Shown piece after piece: positions 1-5,662 of a stretch of 6,965 bases of DNA. The position numbers were made by a program, and so were the translations under genes. Location: positions 1-6,965 of the forward strand of contig JAJAZK010000485.1 in assembly GCA_026785765.1 (NCBI GenBank). The letters are read 5' to 3'. Below the pieces are notes generated by a model. The model was not told the DNA's origin, ran no database searches, and worked only from the letters and a program-made list of their open reading frames with translations. Every line of letters starts with the position of its first letter. Positions within the stretch are counted from its first letter, which is position 1. This DNA comes from Rhodoferax sp. (GTDB taxonomy: Bacteria; Pseudomonadota; Gammaproteobacteria; Burkholderiales; Burkholderiaceae_C).

Positions 1-742
1 CCTGCCGGTTTGCATTGCCGTCTGCGTGGGTGGTGGCCAGGTCGGCTAAAATGGTGTTGCGGGCGGGGTTGCACCGCGCCTGGGCGCGAAACCTGCCACT
101 TTTGACATGAGCGATCGACTCGGGAAAGTTGGAAAAGACGATGTCGAGTTGCCCACCCATGAGGTCCGTCATCGAGGGCGCGCCGCCACGGTAAGGCACA
201 TGCGTCATCTGCGACTGGTTGATGTCGTTGAACAGCGCCATCGTCAGGTGCGGCGGCGTGCCATTGCCACTGGAGCCGGCGTTGAGCGGACGCGCCTTGG
301 CCACCTTCATCAAGTCGCGGAAGTCGGTGATCGCACTGTTGGAGGGCACCACGATCAGCATCGGCGAGCCGGCCAGCAGGGCGACCGGGCGCAGGTCGCT
401 CATGAAGCTGTAGGGCGCGTCCGGGAACAATGTGACGTTGGCGGCGTGGGTCAGGGTGATTGCCAGCAGGCTGCTGCCATCAGGTGTGGACTTGGCCACC
501 TGATCGGCGCCAATCTGTGCATTGCCACCGGCCTTGTTCTCCACCAGCACCGGCACTTTTAGAACCTCCGTCAGCTTCTGGGCAACGGCGCGCGCCATCA
601 CATCGGTCAAGCCGCCCGGCGGGAACGGGACAATGTATTTGACCGTCATGCCGGCGCGCAGAAACTCCTGGCCATGGGCCAGACCTTGTGCTCCCAACAG
701 GGCTGCGGCGGCGACGCCACCAAGTAGTTCACGTCGTTGCAT
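1..742 (-). CDS. slcH: Bug/TctC-family periplasmic binding protein of a tripartite tricarboxylate transporter, candidate sulfolactate receptor SlcH (partial, C-terminus off the left edge)
   Basis: The frame is open for 247 codons from ATG at 742 to the window edge; family members are about 320-330 residues, so roughly 75 residues are missing. The N-terminus (MQRRELLGG followed by an Ala/Leu-rich stretch) is an export signal with a twin-arginine-like pair. Bug hallmarks follow: YIVPFPPGG near residue 37, an EN-AGG motif near 68-72, a GTPPHL segment near 160, PYRGG near 183 and a GQLDIVFSNFPESI segment near 198. An AGGAG ribosome site at 750-754 lies 7 nt before the ATG. It follows comC by 21 bp, so it is the last visible gene of the sulfolactate operon. 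Bug proteins deliver organic acids to TctAB-type permeases. In Chromohalobacter salexigens the sulfolactate cluster includes such a system (SlcHFG), so SlcH is the contextual assignment; the ligand is inferred. The last 30 visible residues fit the family poorly, with both prolines of the usual LPDVPT motif replaced by Ala. Confidence 0.85.
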   Translation of the reverse strand, partial: MQRRELLGGVAAAALLGAQGLAHGQEFLRAGMTVKYIVPFPPGGLTDVMARAVAQKLTEVLKVPVLVENKAGGNAQIGADQVAKSTPDGSSLLAITLTHAANVTLFPDAPYSFMSDLRPVALLAGSPMLIVVPSNSAITDFRDLMKVAKARPLNAGSSGNGTPPHLTMALFNDINQSQMTHVPYRGGAPSMTDLMGGQLDIVFSNFPESIAHVKSGRFRAQARCNPARNTILADLATTHADGNANRQ

Positions 743-763
743 GCTGGGACTCCTGGGGCGGCC

Positions 764-1774
764 CTAAGCCGCCAGTTGGGTGAGCTGGGAAAAAAGCGCG
801 TCGGGAATGGTGATGCCGCTGCGCTGCGCCTGTTGTTCGAGCGCCAGCCGACGCGCGCCTGCCAGGCGCACGCCGTCGTCGATCAGCATCTCCGAGATCA
901 CCGCTTCCATGCGTTCGTAGTACACGTCGCTGCCTGCAAGGGCGCCCGGATCGATCACTATAAAGGCCTGGCCGATCCGCGGCTGGTTGCCCGCATCGAC
1001 AAAAAACGACGATGCCTCGAAGCCGAAGCGGGCCCCAATCGTTGCCGTCACCAGCAGTTCGACCATCAGCGCCAGAATCGCCCCCTTGGGACTGGTCGCA
1101 GCGCCGACCGGCAACATCGAGCCCAGCATGCCGGCCTTCGGGTCCGTGGTGGGCTGGCCGTTTGCGTCGAGCGCCCAGCCCAGCGGGATCGCTTTTCCGT
1201 CCTTGGCCGCCAGCATGAGTTTGCCGCGCGCGACCTCACTCAGGGACAGATCGATCATCAGAGGCGGCGCGTCCTTGCGCGGGAAAATCGCCGCCACCGG
1301 ATTGGTACCGAAGACCGGGTGTTTTCCACCGGCAGCCGGCATGGCGGCGGGCGAGTTGGCAAAACCGAGCCCTACCATGCCAGCCTCTGCGACGGAGCGC
1401 AGGTGGTCTACCAGCACGCCGCAATGGTGGCTGTTGGTGACACCGGCGAAACACACGCCGAGCTCGCGTGCCGTGCGGACGGCTTCCTGCACAGCAAGAT
1501 CGCAGGCCGGAAAGGCGAGACCCTGGTGCGCATCGACCAACAGCGCGGCACCTTTGCGCCGCGCCACGGTGGCAAGCGCGGCACCATCGGCGCGGCCGTT
1601 GCGCAAGTGCGTACCGTATTGCGGCACCCGGCTCAGGCCGTGGCCGGCCAGGCCCTGGGCGTCCGCGCGCACGAGCGCGCGGGCGGTGGAGGCGGCCATG
1701 GCGGCGCTGGCACCAGCCTGGCGTAAGGCGCGTTCTGCCAGAGCGGTAGCCTGGTCCAGGCTCAGTTGTGTCAT
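764..1774 (-). CDS. comC: (R)-sulfolactate dehydrogenase ComC (malate/L-lactate dehydrogenase Ldh2 family)
   Basis: This 336-residue NAD(P)H-dependent 2-hydroxyacid dehydrogenase belongs to the Ldh2/sulfolactate dehydrogenase family, unrelated to classic Rossmann lactate dehydrogenases. Visible landmarks are the GHGLSR segment (44-49), NSHHCG (114-119) with the likely catalytic His, the FGTNP loop (155-159), MIDLS (173-177), and an IPLGWALD-plus-TTDP segment (196-212). Length is normal for the family and no break is seen. The ATG at 1774 overlaps the slcC stop by 4 bp (ATGA), and the upstream Shine-Dalgarno is weak, so translation is probably coupled to slcC. Next to suyAB and slcC, the expected role is cytoplasmic reduction of 3-sulfopyruvate to (R)-sulfolactate, the enantiomer that SuyAB cleaves. 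Sequence alone would also fit malate, lactate or ureidoglycolate dehydrogenase; the sulfolactate call rests on the neighbours. An overlapping 329-codon frame on the other strand is a composition shadow. Confidence 0.87.
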   Translation of the reverse strand: MTQLSLDQATALAERALRQAGASAAMAASTARALVRADAQGLAGHGLSRVPQYGTHLRNGRADGAALATVARRKGAALLVDAHQGLAFPACDLAVQEAVRTARELGVCFAGVTNSHHCGVLVDHLRSVAEAGMVGLGFANSPAAMPAAGGKHPVFGTNPVAAIFPRKDAPPLMIDLSLSEVARGKLMLAAKDGKAIPLGWALDANGQPTTDPKAGMLGSMLPVGAATSPKGAILALMVELLVTATIGARFGFEASSFFVDAGNQPRIGQAFIVIDPGALAGSDVYYERMEAVISEMLIDDGVRLAGARRLALEQQAQRSGITIPDALFSQLTQLAA

Positions 1775-2700
1775 GCTGCCAGAGCCTGCAATACCTTATC
1801 GGCGATCAGGAAGGACACCCGTTCGTTCGACTCCAGACTCACGCCCGAGATATGCGGTGTGAGCAACAAGTTGGGGCAGTTGGCGAGCGCCTCCGAAGCG
1901 GCAAACGGTTCCTGGTCAAACACATCGATCGCGGCACCGCCGAGGTGGCCCAGCCGCAATGCCGATGCAACCGCCTGCAAGTCGACGATATGGCCGCGCG
2001 AGGTGTTGATGAGTATTGCGCCGGCCTTCATCGAGGCAATCCGGCCGGCGTCAAACAGGCCGCGTGTCGCATCTACCAGCGGTACGTGCAAGGTAATCAC
2101 GTCGGATTGCTGGACCAGTTCCTCCAGCGTTACCCGCTTGATGCCACTGTCCCGAAAGACTGGCGCATCCTTGTCCAGCATGGCGTCGAAGGCGATCACC
2201 TCCATACCCAGTCCGCGTGCCAGCCGTGCCGTCAACTGGCCGATCGAGCCAAAGCCGATCACGCCCAGTTTCTTGCCGCTGGTTTCCCGCCCATTGCCCA
2301 AGGCATTGCGTGGCCACTGTCCGGCCGCCACAGCTGCTGTCGACGCGAAAGCGCCGCGCAGCAAAAGCATGGCGCTGGTGACGACGTACTCCGCCACACT
2401 CAAGGCGTTGGCCCCGGTGGCGGGAATCACGCGCATGCCGCGTGCCTCGCAGCCGGCCACGTCAATATTGTCGAGCCCGACACCGAGCCGTCCGACCACG
2501 GTGCAGCGCACCAGGGCCGTCAGCAGCGCGTCGCGTACCTGGGTCCGGTTGCGTACCACCAGTGCATCCGTAGTAGCGGCCTCAAGCAACATGCGCGGCG
2601 CATCGTCGACCAGCGCCGGGTCGTACAAAACCTCATGGCGCGCGCGCAGTTGCGCCACGGCACGTTCGTCCATGAACTCGGTGATGGTGATGCGGGCCAT
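1771..2700 (-). CDS. slcC: (S)-sulfolactate dehydrogenase SlcC (D-isomer-specific 2-hydroxyacid dehydrogenase superfamily)
   Basis: A 309-residue protein of the phosphoglycerate dehydrogenase-like superfamily. It shows the substrate-domain VGLDNID segment (74-80), the dinucleotide-binding GFGSIG (149-154) with Asp172 at the end of the second strand, which favours NAD over NADP, and the catalytic set Arg235 (NTSRG), Glu264 (DQEP) and His283 (TPHISG). I chose ATG 2700, not an upstream in-frame start at 2808, because the upstream version would overlap the suyB 3' end by about 90 bp and adds 36 residues of no family character. ATG 2700 lies 14 bp after suyB and follows an AGGG Shine-Dalgarno. In Chromohalobacter salexigens a protein of this family oxidises (S)-sulfolactate to 3-sulfopyruvate and pairs with ComC to interconvert the enantiomers. 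The same genetic pairing here supports that role; another hydroxyacid remains possible. The stop overlaps the comC start. Confidence 0.86.
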   Translation of the reverse strand: MARITITEFMDERAVAQLRARHEVLYDPALVDDAPRMLLEAATTDALVVRNRTQVRDALLTALVRCTVVGRLGVGLDNIDVAGCEARGMRVIPATGANALSVAEYVVTSAMLLLRGAFASTAAVAAGQWPRNALGNGRETSGKKLGVIGFGSIGQLTARLARGLGMEVIAFDAMLDKDAPVFRDSGIKRVTLEELVQQSDVITLHVPLVDATRGLFDAGRIASMKAGAILINTSRGHIVDLQAVASALRLGHLGGAAIDVFDQEPFAASEALANCPNLLLTPHISGVSLESNERVSFLIADKVLQALAA

Positions 2701-2714
2701 TGCGCTACCCTGAC

Positions 2715-3890
2715 TCAGGCGCTTTCGTACAGACGTGTCAGCACGAACTCGCGGTGGCCCAGCGCCTCGGCGGCAGTCAGGCGGCCGTTGGCGGTGCGCA
2801 ACATGCATTCGAGCAGCTTGTCGCCGGCCTGGTCGAGGCTGAGCTCGCGTTGCAGCAGGCCGGTGGTGTCCACATCGATGTGTTCACTCATGGTGCGCAC
2901 CGTGCGCGGGTTGGCGCAAATCTTGATGACCGGCACGATGGCATTGCCAATCACATTGCCCTGGCCGGTCGGGAAAAAATGCACGGCGTATCCTGACGCG
3001 GCGCACAACGTGACCATCTCTGCGGCGGCACTGCTCGAGTCCATGAACCACAGCCCGGGGTGGGTGGGCGTCTCGGCCTTGTCGATCACGCCGTCGACGG
3101 TGCAGACCTTGCCGATTTTCTGGATGTTTCCAAGTGCCTTCTCCTCGATGGTGGTCAGGCCGCCGGCGATATTGCCCTTGGTCGGCTGGCTGTCGGACAG
3201 GTCGCTGGTCTTGTGGCGATTGATCACGTCCTGGTAACGGTCGAACATGAAATGGAACTTCTTGCGCACGTCGTCGTTGGCGCAGCGCGCGGAGACGATG
3301 TGTTCGCCACCGGTCAGTTCCGTCGTCTCGCCAAAACACAGGTAGTTGCCCAGGGGGTGCAGCTTGTCAAAGGCGTTGCCAACCGTGGGGTTGGCGCCGC
3401 AGCCGCTGGTGGTGTCGCTCTCGCCGCATTTGGTGCTGATCCACAGGTCGGAGATCGGGCATTCCGTACGCTGCTTTTCGCTGGCCCATTGCACGTATTC
3501 GCGCGCCGCCTTGCTGGCGCGCATGATGGTGTCATGGTCGCCGTGCAACTCGATGCCGTAACCGACCACCGGCTTGCCAGTGAGCTTGATGCCCTCGACC
3601 ACTTTCTGCGTCCAGCCGTCCTCGATGCCGATCACGACGACCGCTGCCACGTTGGGGTTGCTGCCCGCACCAATCAGGGTCCGGAAATGCAATTCGAGGT
3701 CGGCGCCGAACTGTAGCCGGCCGTAGGGATGGGGAATCGCCATCACGCCCTTGATGTTGTGGGCAACCGCCTCTGCGGCGGCGTTGGACAGATCGTCCAG
3801 CGGCAACACGATGACATGATTTCGTATGCCGACGCGGCCGTTTTCACGGCGGTACCCGAGGAAAGTGGTGTCTTTACTGATGATGGACAT
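2715..3890 (-). CDS. suyB: (2R)-3-sulfolactate sulfo-lyase, large subunit SuyB
   Basis: A 391-residue protein of the altronate/galactarate dehydratase (UxaA/GarD) C-terminal family, about 42 kDa, the size known for SuyB. Landmarks are the N-terminal GRVGIRNHVIVLP (18-30), a Cys-rich KCGESD...SGCGANP segment (154-168), GNIAGGLTTIEEKALG (239-254), MDSSSAAAEMVT (283-294), and TGQGNVIGN (308-316) leading into a PVIKICAN strand. The DSSSAAAE and TGQGN variants differ from the sugar-acid dehydratases (usually DTPGY and TGRG), as expected for the sulfo-lyase branch. With SuyA it cleaves (R)-3-sulfolactate to pyruvate and sulfite in the cytoplasm; the family enzyme is iron-dependent, and Cys155 and Cys164 are candidate ligands (inference). 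ATG 3890 has only a weak purine-rich ribosome site, 55 bp after suyA. It is followed 14 bp later by slcC. Confidence 0.95.
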   Translation of the reverse strand: MSIISKDTTFLGYRRENGRVGIRNHVIVLPLDDLSNAAAEAVAHNIKGVMAIPHPYGRLQFGADLELHFRTLIGAGSNPNVAAVVVIGIEDGWTQKVVEGIKLTGKPVVGYGIELHGDHDTIMRASKAAREYVQWASEKQRTECPISDLWISTKCGESDTTSGCGANPTVGNAFDKLHPLGNYLCFGETTELTGGEHIVSARCANDDVRKKFHFMFDRYQDVINRHKTSDLSDSQPTKGNIAGGLTTIEEKALGNIQKIGKVCTVDGVIDKAETPTHPGLWFMDSSSAAAEMVTLCAASGYAVHFFPTGQGNVIGNAIVPVIKICANPRTVRTMSEHIDVDTTGLLQRELSLDQAGDKLLECMLRTANGRLTAAEALGHREFVLTRLYESA

Positions 3891-3924
3891 GGATTTCTTT
3901 CAATTGTTTTGGGTGACGGCAGCG

Positions 3925-3948
3925 CAGGTTTACAGGTTTACAGGTTTA
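3925..3948. repeat. Three perfect tandem copies of CAGGTTTA over the suyA stop codon
   Basis: The plus strand reads CAGGTTTA at 3925-3932, 3933-3940 and 3941-3948 with no mismatch. On the coding strand the unit is TAAACCTG, and the suyA-proximal copy supplies the TAA stop at 3948-3946. Because 8 is not a multiple of 3, the copies also put TAA in all three reading frames just after suyA. Copy-number change by slippage would alter the suyA-suyB spacer but not SuyA itself. Confidence 0.95.
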
Positions 3949-4227
3949 CCAGCGCTTGGTCTTGATGTTGTGCACATGCGCGTGTTGCCCGGTCACGATG
4001 GGCGCCACGACCTTGCCCATGTCGATGCCATACTTCCAGACGGTGTCTCCAATGGCCATGTTCTTGAGCGCCACCTTGTGCCCGATCGGTATGTCCTGCA
4101 GAGCAGCGACATCGATCATGCGGTCCTCGTCCATGATCCAGCCGGTCATGGATGTACCGGCCTTCACGCCCTCTACCACCACAACCGCCACGGTGTCCTT
4201 GGCGTCGTGCAATACGAAATGAATCAT
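3946..4227 (-). CDS. suyA: (2R)-3-sulfolactate sulfo-lyase, small subunit SuyA
   Basis: A 93-residue SAF-domain protein corresponding to the N-terminal domain of UxaA/altronate dehydratases, here encoded separately as in characterised sulfolactate lyases. The first half (MIHFVLHDAKDTVAVVVVEG) gives two beta strands. The core SAF pattern follows: IPIGHKVALKNMAIGD (46-61), a YG-x-DMGKVVAPI stretch (66-77), a G-x-HAHVHN motif (80-87) and a basic C-terminus ending in KRW. It is the first gene of the operon and has a good GGAG ribosome site about 10 nt before ATG 4227. SuyA forms the sulfo-lyase complex with SuyB and probably closes over the substrate (family inference). Its TAA stop falls inside a perfect 3 x 8-bp tandem repeat that continues into the spacer before suyB. 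Confidence 0.94.
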   Translation of the reverse strand: MIHFVLHDAKDTVAVVVVEGVKAGTSMTGWIMDEDRMIDVAALQDIPIGHKVALKNMAIGDTVWKYGIDMGKVVAPIVTGQHAHVHNIKTKRW

Positions 4228-4264
4228 TGATGCTCCAGTCTTTGGTTTCTACGCAATGAGGCGC

Positions 4265-4292
4265 AGTTTAGTGGGCTTGTTTGGTGTGTCAA
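4265..4292 (-). promoter_or_regulatory. Predicted sigma-70 promoter of the suyAB-slcC-comC-slcH operon
   Basis: On the minus strand a perfect -35 hexamer TTGACA (4292-4287) and a -10 hexamer TAAACT (4270-4265, four of six consensus positions) are separated by 16 bp. Transcription would begin near 4258, giving a leader of about 30 nt that carries the GGAG ribosome site of suyA. The prediction comes from the sequence only. Confidence 0.65.
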
Positions 4293-4305
4293 CAAAGTCA
4301 TCTTT
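4277..4305. promoter_or_regulatory. Candidate operator: two short inverted repeats between the divergent promoters
   Basis: TTGTT at 4277-4281 and AACAA at 4291-4295 form an inverted repeat with a 9-bp centre that covers the -35 box of the suy promoter. Immediately beside it, AAAG (4294-4297) and CTTT (4302-4305) form a second inverted repeat with a 4-bp centre. GntR/HutC-type dimers bind short palindromes in such places, so these are the best visible sites for the adjacent regulator. The short arms could occur by chance in this AT-richer stretch. Confidence 0.35.
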
Positions 4306-4310
4306 ATGAA

Positions 4311-4340
4311 TTGAATGAACTGGGTGTTCGCCGCTACACT
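4311..4340 (+). promoter_or_regulatory. Predicted promoter of the GntR-family regulator
   Basis: TTGAAT (4311-4316) and TACACT (4335-4340) are spaced by 18 bp on the plus strand and match sigma-70 hexamers at four of six positions each. Initiation would fall near 4346-4348, only a few bases before the ATG at 4352. This agrees with the absence of a Shine-Dalgarno sequence there and suggests a leaderless or near-leaderless transcript. Confidence 0.5.
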
Positions 4341-4351
4341 GCGCTGCGACC

Positions 4352-5128
4352 ATGAAGATTGACGAACTGCAATTCACGGTGCTGACTCAACCCGGCGCGG
4401 CGCCGCTGTACCGCCTGGTCAAGCGCGCGTTGCTGCGCGTCATCGAATCCGGCCAGTGCCGGCCGGGGCTGGCCCTTCCCAACGAGGCGGACATTGCGAC
4501 GGCGTTCGGTGTGAGCATCGGCACCTTGCGCCGCGCGGTAGACGAACTTGTGCACGAACATGTGCTGGTACGCCGCCAGGGCAGGGGCACGTATGTGGCT
4601 TTGCACAACAGCGACCGCTTCATGTTCCAGTTCTTTCATGTCGAGCCGCGTCCGGACCCGCGTTACGCCGACGTTGTCCCGAAGCGGGAATACCCGATGG
4701 TCGAATGTGTTGCGTTTGAGCGAGAGCGCGCCAGCGAGGCCGACGCTACCGCCTTGCGCATACAGCCGGGGGAGCCCGTGTTTCGCATTGACAACCGGTT
4801 GTCCCTGGGCGGACGCGCGGTCGTGCATGACCGCATCAGCGTGGCGGCCCAGATGTTCAAGGGATTGACCGAGAAACGCTTGCTCGATCGGCCAAGCACG
4901 ATCTACAACCTGTACCAGACCGACTTTGGTATCACGGTGCTGCGTGCGCAGGAGCGCACCCGAGCGTGTGTTGCCGACGCTACGATGTCTCGCCTGCTCG
5001 GGGTGGCGAACGGCATGCCGGTGCTGGAGGTACATCGCTTGGCGCTGACCTTCGGTGAAAAGCCGGTCGAGTTCCGGGTGTCTACCGTTAACACCCTGCA
5101 CCATGACTATGTGAGCGTTTTGTCTTAG
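4352..5128 (+). CDS. GntR-family (HutC/UTRA subfamily) transcriptional regulator, probable sulfolactate-responsive SuyR
   Basis: A 258-residue protein. Residues 18-83 form a GntR winged helix: PLYRLVKRALL, an LPNEADIATAFGVS helix-turn-helix segment, a GTLRRAVDEL recognition helix and a wing ending RRQGRGTYV. Residues about 100-255 form a UTRA ligand-binding domain with the typical LRIQPGEPVFRI segment, an LYQTDFGI-x-VLRAQ-x-RT strand pair and an MPVLEVHRLAL stretch. The ATG at 4352 has no recognisable ribosome site; the only nearby alternative, GTG 4379, has none either and would trim a normal N-terminal extension. It is transcribed divergently from suyA, sharing a 124-bp region, which points to control of the operon and perhaps of itself. 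A regulator named SuyR accompanies the Chromohalobacter sulfolactate cluster, but I cannot confirm that it belongs to the same family, so no symbol is given. Ligand (sulfolactate or sulfopyruvate) is inference. Confidence 0.9.
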   Translation: MKIDELQFTVLTQPGAAPLYRLVKRALLRVIESGQCRPGLALPNEADIATAFGVSIGTLRRAVDELVHEHVLVRRQGRGTYVALHNSDRFMFQFFHVEPRPDPRYADVVPKREYPMVECVAFERERASEADATALRIQPGEPVFRIDNRLSLGGRAVVHDRISVAAQMFKGLTEKRLLDRPSTIYNLYQTDFGITVLRAQERTRACVADATMSRLLGVANGMPVLEVHRLALTFGEKPVEFRVSTVNTLHHDYVSVLS

Positions 5129-5143
5129 CTGCCTGTCGGGCTG

Positions 5144-5629
5144 CTATGCGGTGGCAGCGATCTGGCGGCGCTTCAGCCAGTCTTTCCAGCGCCAGGCCCA
5201 GTAGCCTTGGGTCGACCATGCCCCGCGGCTGGCGGTTGCGCGACGCTGACCCAGCGCAACGAACTGCAAACGCGGACCTTGCCAAGTGCAGGCGCGTGGC
5301 GCGGCACCCGAACGTAGCAAGACCAGGTTGGCAGGCAGCCACTTTCCGCGGGCCGACCGGGTTCGACCCCCGGCAGAAACACATCTTGATGGCTGAAAGA
5401 GCGCAGGCAGTTGTCGGTGACCAGATCGCCTGCTGTCGATACAGCCAGGCCGCTGTGCTGCGGCCAGTCGGGGGTTTGCGCTACCAGCGTGATCTGCTGG
5501 CCCGCAAGGGGTGCGCTGCAAGTTTGCGCAGCAGTTTTGTAGATGGGACGGCCCCCCGCCCAGCAGAACCAGTCGCTGGTCGTGAACGCCTGTGTAAGGC
5601 CCCAATTTATTCACCGCCATGGCCGACAT
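5144..5629 (-). pseudogene. Degraded type II NADH dehydrogenase-like FAD/NAD(P) oxidoreductase
   Basis: The reading begins with an FAD-binding strand-loop (RLVLLGGGPSHLQ, about 5576-5537). Continuity is then lost. Adding one A to the four-A run near 5535-5538 restores KLLRKLAAHPL, and adding one G near 5505 restores AGQQITLVAQTPDW...HSG, which matches the family's second strand and HSG motif. Further on, the frame returns to LPANLVLLRSG and then the characteristic C-terminal membrane-contact segment (ATASRGAWSTQGYWAWRWKDWLKRR, split here as a motif with Trp-Arg-Trp-Lys-Asp as key residues), ending in a TAG at 5144. Family members are about 370 residues; only about 160 codons remain, so the NAD-binding domain and most of the centre are gone. 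Upstream it follows the phosphatidyltransferase gene by 33 bp and was probably cotranscribed. The nominal uninterrupted 161-codon frame mixes real and shifted segments. Function is presumed lost. Confidence 0.75.
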
Positions 5630-5662
5630 TCTTCCATGGCCCTGTGCCGCCGGACGCTGGCG

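Noticed and set aside
107..562. Plus-strand open frame at the left end
   Set aside because: It is opposite the Bug/TctC gene, which carries a signal peptide and family motifs; the plus frame shows neither.
737..1726. A 329-codon open frame on the plus strand antisense to comC
   Set aside because: It is the mirror of comC codon bias, has no protein family character, and overlaps the well-supported comC gene over nearly its full length.
1771..2808. Longer slcC start at 2808
   Set aside because: The extra 36 residues overlap the suyB coding end and look like a shifted reading of it; ATG 2700 has its own AGGG ribosome site and gives the family N-terminus.
1768..3237. A 489-codon open frame on the plus strand antisense to slcC and suyB
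   Set aside because: It lies opposite two genes with complete family motifs, has no ribosome site or recognisable domain, and is rich in Arg, His, Gln and Ser as expected for a reverse-frame shadow in GC-rich DNA.
4334..5104. A 256-codon minus-strand frame antisense to the GntR regulator
   Set aside because: The plus-strand GntR and UTRA domains are unmistakable, and the antisense frame has no recognisable motif.
5128..5158. Inverted repeat GCTGCC...GGCAGC as a terminator between the convergent regulator and pseudogene
   Set aside because: The stem is only 6 bp with a 19-nt loop and no T-run on either side, so I do not call a terminator.
5300..5385. A complete tRNA gene ending with the T-arm at 5357-5373
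   Set aside because: No acceptor-stem partner, D-arm or anticodon arm can be placed upstream, and no CCA follows; only the T-arm shape is present.
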